NCBI GenBank assembly: GCA_050262155.1 | Contig: CP189843.1 | Span: 248,001 to 312,000 of the forward strand | DNA: 64,000 bases | Reading direction: 5' to 3' | Source: Parvimonas sp000223315 | GTDB taxonomy: Bacteria; Bacillota; Clostridia; Tissierellales; Peptoniphilaceae | Shown here: positions 26,445-35,021 of the stretch, one piece after another | Position numbering within the stretch: position 1 is the stretch's first letter | Layout of the letters: each line of letters begins with the position of its first letter | Notes under the pieces: generated by a model | The model's database searches: none | Seen by the model: the letters and a program-made list of their open reading frames with translations, nothing else | Told to the model about the DNA's origin: nothing | Program-made: the position numbers and the translations under genes

Positions 26445-28043
26445 ATGAAAAAATTAAAGAAAAATATTTATCTATATTCTATATTGATCGTTATTTTTAG
26501 TATTTTTACGGTTTATTCAAATGCTAATATGCCAATGATAATTAAGGAAATTACAGATAGTATTACAGAAAAACAATTTGATAGAATTTTTGGATATTTT
26601 GTAAAATATGCACTACTAATAGTCTTAGTTTTGTGTTCTGAATTTATTGGTAAATTGTTGAATGCTAAATATAGAAGATTATTATATATGAGACTTAGAA
26701 ATCTTTTTATAAGAGGAATTTTGTTAAAGGGTAAAAAGGGAGAAAATCCTCAAGAGCTTTATTCTATTTATAATAATGAGATAGAATCTGTTGTAGAAGA
26801 ATACTATTTAACAATACCACATATTATATTTCAAGCAGTATCTATTATTTGGTATATGTATTTGCTGTTTTCATTAAATATTCTTGCATCATTTATTATT
26901 CTAGGAACAAATATTATATCAATTCTAATTCCTTATTTTTTTGAAATAGATATGCAAAGAATAAAAGAAAAGAGCATATTAGGACTAAGGCAGTTGAATA
27001 CGGCTTTTTATGATATTGTTGAGGGAATAAGCACTATAAAAAGATATTTCGTAGAAAAAAATATAAATAATAAAATGGAGTCTATTTCATCTGATGAGCA
27101 AAAATATGGTTATAGATATAGCATAAAAAATGCAGTTTTAGAAATTAGTATGGGAGCAATTTAGTTTATATCCCAGTTTCTAATATATTATGTTGTAATC
27201 AGTTCAATTATCAGCGGAAAAGAAACTATCGGAGCTTTTATAGCAATATTGCAATTATCTGACTTGTTAATCTATCCGATTAATACCATTTCCAGCTATT
27301 TGATAACTGTATTTTCTATAAAGAAAGTTAAAAATGATTTATTTGAAACATTATCCGATTGTGAGTTTGAAGAAAATAAGCAAGAGAGAGTTGAAAAAAT
27401 TGAATTTGAAAATGTAAGTTTCTCTTATAATGAGAATAAATATATTATTGATAATTTTTCAAATGTTTTTGAAAGTGGTAAAAAATACCTTATTAGAGGT
27501 CAAAACGGCTCAGGAAAGAGTACGATTTTGAAATTACTGTTTGGGGAGTTTGAAAATTATAGCGGAAATATAAAGATAAATGGTAAAAATATAAAGAATT
27601 ATCCTGATATTTCAAAAAATATTGTCTATGTTGAACAAAATTCGTTTCTATTTAATGAAAATATAGTTTCAAATATAACTCTATTTAAAAATATTGAGGA
27701 TAATTTGATATATGATATTTTAAATAAAGTAAATTTGGATAAAAAGCTTATAGAAAATAGAAATGAAAATTTGAATGAATTAAATCTTTCAATTTCAGGT
27801 GGTGAAAAACAAAAAATTATAATTGCAAGAGCATTACTTAGAAATAGTAATTTTTTGGTATTTGATGAAGCTATGAGTAATATTGATAAAAATTCAATTT
27901 CAATAATTGAAAAAATGGTTCTAAATGATAAAAACTTCGGCTTTATTAATATATCTCACAATTATTCAGAAGAAAATGTAAAAATGTATGACTACATTTT
28001 AGAATTTACAGGAGAAAAAATCAACATAATAAAAAATCATTAG
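26445..28043 (+). pseudogene. ABC exporter half-transporter interrupted by an in-frame amber codon
   Basis: This would be one fused membrane-plus-ATPase protein of about 532 codons. A TAG at 27162-27164 breaks it after 239 residues. The frame continues without shift (FISQFLIYYVVISS...) into a complete ATPase domain with Walker A GQNGSGKST, signature SISGGEKQKIIIARAL and Walker B FLVFDEAMSNID. The membrane domain has about five to six helices. A single base change from TGG or CAG explains the stop. An in-frame TTG at 27249 could restart translation of the ATPase half, but it has no good ribosome site. The intact ABC gene at 32087 has the same architecture. The substrate is unknown. Confidence 0.8.
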
Positions 28044-28056
28044 TAAAAATTTCATT

Positions 28057-28084
28057 CCCGATACTTATGTGTCGGGTTGTTTTA
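28057..28084 (+). terminator. Terminator after the broken ABC gene
   Basis: CCCGATAC pairs with GTGTCGGG around TTAT and is followed by TTGTTTT. Confidence 0.8.
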
Positions 28085-28108
28085 TAGCAGATTTTTTAGG
28101 GAAAAAAA

Positions 28109-28138
28109 TTTACAATATGTGTATATATGTGATATAAT
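28109..28138 (+). promoter_or_regulatory. prfA promoter
   Basis: TTTACA and TATAAT are spaced by 18 bases. Transcription would begin near 28145, inside the first arm of a long hairpin, giving a leader of about 180 bases before prfA. Confidence 0.75.
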
Positions 28139-28254
28139 ATAAGTAGCTTTGCGCCTTATGGCAAAGCTACTTATATTTCATCATAACTACCATAGAAAAA
28201 GTATCGTAAAGGAGTTATGATTTAATTATTAGCTTTATGCCTGTTGATAAAGCT
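28138..28254 (+). promoter_or_regulatory. Structured 5' leader of prfA
   Basis: Three inverted repeats follow the promoter. The first is a 15-pair stem at 28138-28152/28161-28175 (the arm contains AAGTAGCTTTGC) with an 8-base loop. The second pairs ATCATAACT (28180-28188) with AGTTATGAT (28213-28221). The third is AGCTTTAT (28231-28238) with ATAAAGCT (28247-28254). The second encloses an AAAGGAG. The first also overlaps the -10 box, so it could serve as a protein operator. I match it to no riboswitch class. A 20-codon frame (28158-28220) ends in TGA but has no ribosome site. Confidence 0.55.
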
Positions 28255-28326
28255 ATATATTTTAGATAAAAATAAATTGTTAAGATAAATTAAAGTTAAT
28301 TGCAGTTATAAAAGGAGAGATATATT

Positions 28327-29397
28327 TTGTTTGATAAATTAGAACTGTTAGTTGAAAAATTTGAGGAACTTGAAAAGAAAATTATAGATCCTGAAATTAT
28401 GAAAGATATGAATGTTTGGCAAAAACTTGCCAAAGAACATGGCGATATGAAGCCAATTGTTGAAAAATATAGAGAATATTCTAAACATAAGAAAGAACTT
28501 GAAGAAAATAAAGAAATGTTAAAGGAAAGTTTAGACGATGAAATGAAAGAACTTGTTAAGGAAGAAATTTCAGAGCTTGAAGATAGTATTGAAAAGGAAG
28601 AACAAGATCTTAAAATTTTGTTATTACCAAAAGACCCTAATGATGAAAAGAACGTATTTATGGAAGTAAGAGCCGGTACCGGCGGAGATGAAGCGGGACT
28701 TTTTGCAGAAGATTTACTTAGAATGTATAGAATGTTTGCTGACAAACAAAGATGGAAAACTGAAATAATGAGTATTTCAGAACAGGGAGTTGGTGGAATA
28801 AAGGAAGTTGTTTTCTTAGTTAAAGGTAAAGGGGCATACTCAAAATTAAAATATGAAAGTGGTGTTCATAGAGTTCAACGTGTTCCTGCTACAGAATCAA
28901 GTGGAAGAATTCATACTTCTGCTGCAACTGTTGCGGTTTTACCTGAAGTTGAAGATGTGGATGTTGTTATAAATCAAAATGATTTAAGAATTGATGTTTA
29001 TAGAGCTAGTGGTAATGGAGGACAATGTGTAAACACAACTGACTCCGCTGTAAGAATTACGCATATTCCAACTGGACTTGTTGTTACTTGTCAAGATGAA
29101 AAATCACAACTTAAAAACAAAGATAAGGCAATGAAGATTTTGAAATCAAGACTTTATGAAAAGTATCAAGAGGAACAAAATAAAGATATTGCAGATGCGA
29201 GAAAATCACAAATAGGCTCAGGAGACAGATCTGAAAGAATAAGAACTTATAATTTTCCACAAGGAAGAGTTACTGACCATAGAATAAATATGACTATTTA
29301 TCAATTGGATAGTTTCTTAAATGGAGATATTTCCGATATGATAGACGCTCTAATTACAAGTGATCAGGCAAAAAAGATGCTGGCAATTGCGGAGTAG
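28327..29397 (+). CDS. prfA: Peptide chain release factor 1
   Basis: This 356-residue release factor reads UAA and UAG. The anticodon-like PxT motif is VPATE (near residue 190), diagnostic of RF1 rather than RF2. The catalytic loop GNGGQCVNTTDSAVR is near 233. The start is TTG at 28327, with AAAGGAGAG upstream. The usual neighbour prmC (methylase of the GGQ glutamine) does not follow; a C39 peptidase gene does, five bases later. Since all complete genes in the window end in TAA or TAG, RF1 can terminate every one of them. Confidence 0.97.
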   Translation: MFDKLELLVEKFEELEKKIIDPEIMKDMNVWQKLAKEHGDMKPIVEKYREYSKHKKELEENKEMLKESLDDEMKELVKEEISELEDSIEKEEQDLKILLLPKDPNDEKNVFMEVRAGTGGDEAGLFAEDLLRMYRMFADKQRWKTEIMSISEQGVGGIKEVVFLVKGKGAYSKLKYESGVHRVQRVPATESSGRIHTSAATVAVLPEVEDVDVVINQNDLRIDVYRASGNGGQCVNTTDSAVRITHIPTGLVVTCQDEKSQLKNKDKAMKILKSRLYEKYQEEQNKDIADARKSQIGSGDRSERIRTYNFPQGRVTDHRINMTIYQLDSFLNGDISDMIDALITSDQAKKMLAIAE

Positions 29398-29402
29398 ATT
29401 AT

Positions 29403-30302
29403 ATGAATTACAATTTACAAAATAAATTAACTAAATTTGGTATTTATATTGTATTGTATGTGTTTGGGATATTTGTATTTTTTAATTTAGTTTTTGACAA
29501 AAAAGAAATGAAAACAGAAGTTACGGTCAATAATGTAGAAGAAATTAAAAATTTGAATGCAAATGGAATAGATGTTAGTAAACTTTCGACAAAGGTTAAT
29601 ACAGGAAAGAAAGCAAATATTTTGTCTGAAAAAACTATTCTGGACGGACTTAATAACAGTAATGACAAAGAGATTCAAGAAATTTTAAAAAGTAAAGATA
29701 AGCTGAGTTTTAGTTATTTAGCTTTGCTTTACAGAAATCCGTCCGCAAAACTTTTTATAAAAGATAAACTTGAGAATAGGACTGTAGATAATTTTATTGG
29801 AGAAAGTGTTGATTTTAAAAGAGATATTCCGTATTATTTGCAATGGGACAGACGTTGGGGTCAAAAGAAATATACTGATGAAAATATTGCTATAAACGGT
29901 TGTGGTCCTACGTCAATGGCAATGGTTATTTCCGGACTTTTAAAAGATGATTCCATTACACCCGTTGAGATGGCAAAATATGAAGAATATGCTGAAGGTT
30001 CGGGAACAGGGTGGCAATATTTTACGGAAGTTCCCCAAAAATATGGCATTAAAGTTAAAGAGCTGTCAACAAATGAAAAAATTTATAAGGATGAGTTAAA
30101 GAACGGAAGACCTATAATTGCAAATGTAGGACCCGGAGATTTTTCTTCAATTGGACATTATATTGTTTTAGTTGGAGTTGATGAAGACGGAATGTTTATT
30201 ATAAATGATTCAAGCAGTCCTACAAATACGAATGAAAAATGGAGTTTTGAAAGATTGAAGCCACAGATAAAGAATTCTTGGTCTTTTGATAAAGGAGAGT
30301 AG
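29403..30302 (+). CDS. C39-like cysteine peptidase, membrane-anchored
   Basis: This 299-residue protein has an N-terminal membrane anchor (residues ~12-32) and a ~110-residue spacer. A C39-type papain-like domain starts near 140 with DIPYYLQWDRRWG. The catalytic Cys is in NGCGPTSMAM, the His in SIGHYIVLVG, and the Asn/Asp in FIINDSS. It faces the outside of the cell. The presence of an export anchor and the absence of an ABC fusion argue against a bacteriocin-leader protease; a cell-wall or general surface hydrolase is more likely. It starts five bases after prfA. Confidence 0.85.
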   Translation: MNYNLQNKLTKFGIYIVLYVFGIFVFFNLVFDKKEMKTEVTVNNVEEIKNLNANGIDVSKLSTKVNTGKKANILSEKTILDGLNNSNDKEIQEILKSKDKLSFSYLALLYRNPSAKLFIKDKLENRTVDNFIGESVDFKRDIPYYLQWDRRWGQKKYTDENIAINGCGPTSMAMVISGLLKDDSITPVEMAKYEEYAEGSGTGWQYFTEVPQKYGIKVKELSTNEKIYKDELKNGRPIIANVGPGDFSSIGHYIVLVGVDEDGMFIINDSSSPTNTNEKWSFERLKPQIKNSWSFDKGE

Positions 30303-30304
30303 TT

Positions 30305-31075
30305 TTGAATTTTTTAGAAAAAATTTTAGATTTTTTATTTTATTTTTTTAGATCTGAACCGGATGGATATGATATAGAAAAATACGGTTTTACCCATATT
30401 GTACTTGTTGTAATTGCTTTTATGGGGGCTATTTTAATTTATAGATATAGAGATAAAATAAAAAATAGTAATAAAAATATTTTAAAAATTTTTGTTATAG
30501 TATTGTTTTTACAACAATTAATATTATATGCTTGGTATTTGTTAAGCGGTTCATTTTCAATTGAAACGAGTTTACCTTTATATGATTGCAGAGTTGCGAT
30601 TTTATGTTTGATATATGGAGTATTTTTTAATAATGATAAGTCAAAAAGGATTGGGATTTATTTGGGCTTTGTAGGCTCAATTGTTGCTCTTTTGACACCG
30701 GAGTTGGATAAATTTGTATTTCCACATTATACTTGGATAAGTTTCTTTGTAGGACATACTATGTTGCTTTGGGTGAGCTGTTATATATTCTTTGTTGAAG
30801 AAATAGAAATTTCCTTCAAAAAATATACAGAAGTTTTTGTTTTTACTAACATCTTGCATATAGCAGTTATAATTTTTAACAGTTTTACAAAATGTAACTA
30901 TGCGTTTTTATCAGAACCCCCAATTTTTAAAGATGTAGCCGGTAGATTGCATCCAATAACATATATTGCAATTATGATGTTGATGTTAAATTTTGCATTA
31001 TATCTTGTACATTCATATTTTATGAAATCAAGAGATGGAAAATTTAAAATAATAAATAGAAAGATTGAGAATTAA
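30305..31075 (+). CDS. YwaF/TIGR02206-family integral membrane protein
   Basis: This 256-residue protein has about six to seven hydrophobic segments. The family text includes LPLYDCRVAILCLIYG near residue 97 and TPELDKFVFPHYTWISFFVGH near 137. PPIFKDVAGRLHPITYI lies near 205. The function is unknown. The start is TTG at 30305, after AAGGAGAG, two bases from the peptidase stop, so it belongs to the same transcript. Confidence 0.85.
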   Translation: MNFLEKILDFLFYFFRSEPDGYDIEKYGFTHIVLVVIAFMGAILIYRYRDKIKNSNKNILKIFVIVLFLQQLILYAWYLLSGSFSIETSLPLYDCRVAILCLIYGVFFNNDKSKRIGIYLGFVGSIVALLTPELDKFVFPHYTWISFFVGHTMLLWVSCYIFFVEEIEISFKKYTEVFVFTNILHIAVIIFNSFTKCNYAFLSEPPIFKDVAGRLHPITYIAIMMLMLNFALYLVHSYFMKSRDGKFKIINRKIEN

Positions 31076-31153
31076 AAATAATTGAGGATGAATTAATAAT
31101 GTAATAAATAAAAAAGTGGATTTAAGAATACACCTGATTTTCTTTGGAGGATA

Positions 31154-31738
31154 ATGAATATGGGTATGTATGAAAAAATATTTGAGGATTATGTAAAAAA
31201 CAATAAAAACGAAGAAGATTTTAATATTATATGTAATCAATTACATAATAAATCTGATAGAAATTTGATTGATAGAAAGAATTTTACTGGTCATTTTACA
31301 TCATCGTGTTTTGTTGTTTCAAAAAAAACAAACAAAATTTTATTAGTTTATCATAATTTTCTAAAAAGATATTTACAACCTGGAGGACATATAGAACCTA
31401 CAGATTTAAATCCTTTAGAGTCTTCAAAAAGAGAACTTTTAGAAGAGACAGGTATAGAAATAGAAAAGTTGACATATTATAAAGCAGATTTGTTAAATGA
31501 GCTAGTACCACTTAATATTTCTGTTCATAAAATTCCTGAAAACATAATTAAAGAAGAGAAAAAACATTATCATTATGATTTGCAATATTTATTTTTCTGT
31601 GAAGAAGAATTAGATGTTAATATTGATTTAAGTGAAGTTAATAATTTTGAATGGGTTGATTGGAAGGAATTTAAAGAAATGTCAATTTATAAAAATATAG
31701 CTAAGAAAATAGAAAATGCTAAAAAGCTTTCTATGTAA
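31154..31738 (+). CDS. NUDIX hydrolase
   Basis: This 194-residue protein contains a NUDIX box around residue 78-103: GGHIEPTD then PLESSKRELLEETGIE. The REx2EExG core is intact, but there is an insertion between the GG and the E-x-x-x-R part, as in one subgroup of these pyrophosphatases. A preceding SCFVVSKKTNKILLVYHNF strand pair and a late ECELDV-like EEELDVNIDLSEVNNFEWV strand fit the fold. The substrate is unknown. TTGGAGGA precedes the start. Confidence 0.88.
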   Translation: MNMGMYEKIFEDYVKNNKNEEDFNIICNQLHNKSDRNLIDRKNFTGHFTSSCFVVSKKTNKILLVYHNFLKRYLQPGGHIEPTDLNPLESSKRELLEETGIEIEKLTYYKADLLNELVPLNISVHKIPENIIKEEKKHYHYDLQYLFFCEEELDVNIDLSEVNNFEWVDWKEFKEMSIYKNIAKKIENAKKLSM

Positions 31739-31819
31739 TATAGGTTCAGATTTTAAAAATATGTACTTATATTAGAATTACAGAGGATACTGAAGATAAT
31801 ATATTAATTTAATTACAAT

Positions 31820-31873
31820 AAAAAGTACTGCATTCATTACTTGTTTTCAAGTTTTTGAAGCAGTACTTTTTTA
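31820..31873 (+). terminator. Terminator after the NUDIX gene
   Basis: AAAAGTACTGC pairs with GCAGTACTTTT across a 28-base segment that can itself fold (ACTTG with CAAGT). It ends in six T. It lies about 80 bases after the stop. Confidence 0.8.
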
Positions 31874-31893
31874 TTGTGAAGGTTTAATAATTC

Positions 31894-32089
31894 AAATTAG
31901 ATTTTGTCTTACTATTTTTTCTTTTTTTGGTATATAAAGCACAACAGGATAAGTTACAGCTAATGTTGAGAATATAATTGAATTCGTATAAATATTGATT
32001 AAAAATTTTTATAGAATTATGAAAAAATTTTTAATTTATGGTATACTACAATGTGGTATTTATATTATAAAGGAGGAGTTTTAATTATG
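31894..32089 (+). repeat. Direct repeat copy 1: decayed tail plus promoter region
   Basis: About 195 bp closely matches 33755-33948 over the whole length, with small differences. Each copy spans a minus-strand coding remnant, an AT-rich promoter zone (GGTATACTA) and the ribosome site with ATGAAAA of the next gene. Copy 1 leads into the ABC exporter and copy 2 into ddl. Confidence 0.85.
31912..31998 (-). pseudogene. Decayed C-terminal tail of a surface protein (copy 1)
   Basis: On the minus strand this reads NSIIFSTLAVTYPVVLYIPKK, then slips out of frame because of one extra A. It is the counterpart of the better-kept copy at 33773-33859. No start codon or upstream coding sequence remains. 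Confidence 0.5.
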
Positions 32090-33640
32090 AAAAGTTTTTT
32101 ATTACATATCAGAACATACATTATTATTAGTTTATTTTTATTTTTATCTGAAATAACAGCCACATCAATTATTTTACTTTTTCCGGGATTATTGATAGAT
32201 TCTTTCATTAATAATAAATTAAGTTTAATAAATATGATAATATTATATATTGTAACATTTTCTATATATTTACTTATTACTTATATTTCAAATAGAGTTG
32301 CTGATTATCGACGAATAAAGTTTGAAAAAAAGATTAAACAAGATTTTTTTGAGTCTATCATGAGAAAATCATTTTTGAAATTTTACGAGTATGATTTAGG
32401 GGAATATATTTCTATTCAATCTAATGACATAACTCAAATGTGTCAAAATTATCTAAGTCCGCTATTGGCAATTTTTAGGTCTATTATTATGATTATTATT
32501 TTTGGAATTTCTTTAATTATATTTACGGATACAATTATAGCAATGGTCATAATAGTCTTTTCTTTTTTTGTAGTATTTGTTCCGAAAATAACAGAACATA
32601 GTTTATCAAGAAAAAATGAAGTATATACTAGAGCATTGGGAAAATATACGAGTTCAGTACAAAAATATTTTGTTTCTCATGATATATTGGATAAAAAAGG
32701 AATTGAGAAGATAAATATTGTTCATAGAGAAAAACTTGACAATTTAATGGATAAAAATATGGATTTTAGAAAAGTTAATAGTTTAGCGTTGGTAATAAAT
32801 GGTGGTGTTGTGGAGTTTATATCTATTGTTACTTTTATTGTAGTCGGATATTTATTGTATAATTCTAATATAACTATTGGAATGGCTACAATAGCATTTA
32901 CATATAGTACAAAATTTATGGAGCCTATTTTTGAATTAAATCTGAATATTGGAAGAGTAAAATCTGTTAAGAAAATTAAAGAAAAATTAATAAGTATACT
33001 AAAAACAGAAAATAAAAGTTATAAAACAATAAAAAAACTTGAAAAAATATATTTTAATAATTTAAAAATAACTTTGAATGATAATATGTTAGTTTATGAT
33101 GAGTTAAAGTTGGATTTTCCAAAAAAGTATTTAATTACTGGAGAAAATGGCTCCGGAAAAAGTGTTTTGGCAAAATTAATTATGGGATTTTTGGTTGCTA
33201 ATGAAGGGAAAATATTGTATAATGATTTTAATTCAATAAATATATCAGAGCATATAAGTTATGTCCCACAAGTTCCTGTAATTTTTGAAGGTTCATATAT
33301 TGATAATATTACAATTTATGGAACTTATAGCTATAAAAATTTAGAATTATATGAATCTTGTTTTCCTTCACGGGTGATTAAAAATATAAAATCAAATGAA
33401 AATTTAGAAAATTTGAGTAGTGGAGAGAAACAGATTATAGCAATAATCAGAGCTTTTTGTAGTGAAAAGGAATTTATTATATTAGATGAAGCTTTATCAG
33501 TGATGAATCAGATTACAATTGAAAAATTTATGGAAACTATATTTGATTTAAATAAAAGTATAGTAATAATAGCACATAATGTTGATGAGTATAAAGATAG
33601 ATTCTATAAAACATATAAAGTTATTAGAAAGGAGACTTAA
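32087..33640 (+). CDS. ABC exporter half-transporter (fused permease and ATPase)
   Basis: This 517-residue protein has about six membrane helices in residues 1-285 and an ATPase domain from ~335. Walker A is TGENGSGKSV (with Val after Ser), the signature is NLSSGEKQIIAIIRA, Walker B is EFIILDEALSVMN, and the switch His is in IIAHNVDEY. It resembles the broken exporter at 26445 in size and layout. The substrate is unknown; peptide or drug export is plausible for this architecture. The ATG at 32087 follows AGGAGG; an in-frame ATG at 32051 lies before that site. It stands between two copies of a 195-bp direct repeat. Confidence 0.88.
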   Translation: MKSFLLHIRTYIIISLFLFLSEITATSIILLFPGLLIDSFINNKLSLINMIILYIVTFSIYLLITYISNRVADYRRIKFEKKIKQDFFESIMRKSFLKFYEYDLGEYISIQSNDITQMCQNYLSPLLAIFRSIIMIIIFGISLIIFTDTIIAMVIIVFSFFVVFVPKITEHSLSRKNEVYTRALGKYTSSVQKYFVSHDILDKKGIEKINIVHREKLDNLMDKNMDFRKVNSLALVINGGVVEFISIVTFIVVGYLLYNSNITIGMATIAFTYSTKFMEPIFELNLNIGRVKSVKKIKEKLISILKTENKSYKTIKKLEKIYFNNLKITLNDNMLVYDELKLDFPKKYLITGENGSGKSVLAKLIMGFLVANEGKILYNDFNSINISEHISYVPQVPVIFEGSYIDNITIYGTYSYKNLELYESCFPSRVIKNIKSNENLENLSSGEKQIIAIIRAFCSEKEFIILDEALSVMNQITIEKFMETIFDLNKSIVIIAHNVDEYKDRFYKTYKVIRKET

Positions 33641-33641
33641 G

Positions 33642-33686
33642 TTGGAAATAGAAGCTTTGGATGAGATATATTTAAATAATATATAA
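33642..33686 (+). CDS. Possible 14-residue peptide after the ABC exporter
   Basis: TTG at 33642 follows AAAGGAG and opens a 14-codon frame (LEIEALDEIYLNNI) ending in TAA, one base after the exporter stop. It could be a short peptide, a truncated gene remnant, or chance. Confidence 0.2.
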   Translation: MEIEALDEIYLNNI

Positions 33687-33703
33687 ATGATTTAGTAACT
33701 AAG

Positions 33704-33732
33704 GTTGAGGATTAAAAAATTCTCAACTTTTT
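33704..33732 (+). terminator. Terminator after the ABC exporter
   Basis: GTTGAG and CTCAAC form a short stem with a 12-base AT loop and are followed by six T. Confidence 0.75.
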
Positions 33733-33754
33733 TATTGGGAAATTCTAATATTTT

Positions 33755-33948
33755 AAATTAGATTTTGTCTTACTATTTTTTCTTTTTTGATACATATAGT
33801 CCGGCGAGAGAAACTATAGCTAATGTTGAGAATATAATTGAATTCGTTATAAATATTGATTAAAAATTTTTATAGAATTATGAAAAAATCTCAATTTATG
33901 GTATACTATAATGTAATATTTATATTATAAAAAAGGAGTTTTATTATG
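33755..33948 (+). repeat. Direct repeat copy 2: decayed tail plus promoter region
   Basis: This is the second copy of the repeat described at 31894. It ends at the ddl start codon. TATACT (33902-33907) and an overlapping TATAAT (33907-33912) are the likely -10 candidates; no good -35 is visible. Confidence 0.85.
33773..33859 (-). pseudogene. Remnant of a cell-wall sorting-signal-like C-terminus (copy 2)
   Basis: Read on the minus strand, 28 residues end at TAG: a hydrophobic stretch (NSIIFSTLAIVSLAGLYV) then S-K-K-K-K. This is the classic C-terminus of an LPXTG-type wall-anchored protein. No LPXTG motif, start or upstream gene is present, and a TAA lies just before the stretch, so only the tail survives. 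Confidence 0.5.
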
Positions 33949-35019
33949 AAAAATTTATATTTACTATATGGAGGAAAGAGTACAGAACACGAAATTTCTG
34001 TTTTAACTGCAAAGTCCGTTATAAATAATTTAGATAGAAAAAAATATAAGATATTTCCTATTTATATAGATAAATTTGGAAGATGGAATTATTTAGGAGA
34101 AAATACTAAAAATATTGAAAATGAAAAAGAACTGTTTGTAGAAGGAAGTGGAAATGTTACAAATTCCATTTCAAAGTTTTTTGCAAAAGACTTTATAAAT
34201 GAAAATGCGATTTTCTTCCCTGCAATGCATGGTACATTTTCTGAAGACGGAACTATTCAAGGATTTTTTGACATAATGGACCTTACTTATGTTGGAAATA
34301 ATGTTTTATCTTCCGCAGTTTGTATGGATAAGGGAACTGCGAATGACGTCTTTGCAGGAAATGGAATTTTACAACCTGAATATTATTTAGTAACAAAATA
34401 CGAATTTGATAAGAATAAGGATTTACAAATTAAAAATATTATTGAAAAAATCGGAGAAGTTTCTTTTGTAAAGCCTTGTAATGCAGGTTCAAGTGTTGGA
34501 GTTACAAAGGTAACAAAAAAAGAAGAAATTGAACCCGCTCTTGTTGAGGCTTTTAAATATGATAATAGAGTTTTAGTTGAAGAAGCTGTTGTTGGCGATG
34601 AGCTTCAAGTTTTAGTTATGGGAAATAATATTTTGAAAGCTAGTTTACCCGGTGGTGTAAAAGTTACTAGAGAATTTTTTGACTATGAAGCAAAATACTT
34701 TGACGAAACTACAGATCATATTATTCCTTGGGATTTAACTGATGAAGAAATTAAAGAAATTCAATCTGTAGCAAAAAGAGCCTATGCAGTTACAAATTGT
34801 AAGGGTTTTGCTAGAGTTGATATTTTTGTAAGAGATAGTGATAGAAAAATGCTCGTAAATGAAATTAATACAATTCCGGGAATGACTGCTGTTTCTATGG
34901 CTCCTGCAATGTATATGAAAACTTTCGGAAAGACTTATAGCGATTTTTTGGACGAGTTAATTGATCTTGCGGTTGAAAATAAAAAAGAAAAAGATTCTTT
35001 GACTACAAATAGGGGGTAA
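33946..35019 (+). CDS. ddl: D-alanine-D-alanine ligase
   Basis: This 357-residue ATP-grasp enzyme makes the D-Ala-D-Ala dipeptide for peptidoglycan. It begins with LYGGKSTEHEISVLTAKSV, the standard Ddl N-terminus. PAMHGTFSEDGTIQGFFD is near residue 88, the ATP-grasp loop with KPCNAGSSVGVTKV near 180, and EINTIPGMTAVSMAP near 305. AAAGGAG precedes the ATG. murF follows two bases later, so the two act in consecutive wall-building steps from one transcript. Confidence 0.96.
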   Translation: MKNLYLLYGGKSTEHEISVLTAKSVINNLDRKKYKIFPIYIDKFGRWNYLGENTKNIENEKELFVEGSGNVTNSISKFFAKDFINENAIFFPAMHGTFSEDGTIQGFFDIMDLTYVGNNVLSSAVCMDKGTANDVFAGNGILQPEYYLVTKYEFDKNKDLQIKNIIEKIGEVSFVKPCNAGSSVGVTKVTKKEEIEPALVEAFKYDNRVLVEEAVVGDELQVLVMGNNILKASLPGGVKVTREFFDYEAKYFDETTDHIIPWDLTDEEIKEIQSVAKRAYAVTNCKGFARVDIFVRDSDRKMLVNEINTIPGMTAVSMAPAMYMKTFGKTYSDFLDELIDLAVENKKEKDSLTTNRG

Positions 35020-35021
35020 TT

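Noticed and set aside
27162..27164. TAG decoded as pyrrolysine in the ABC exporter
   Set aside because: ABC exporters are not known Pyl proteins, and TAG is a common stop in this window. A nonsense mutation is simpler.
28990..29060. Odd GGQ loop in RF1 (GNGGQC in place of GAGGQH)
   Set aside because: The GGQ itself is intact, and I recall the same variant in other clostridial RF1 proteins, so it is not a sign of altered function.
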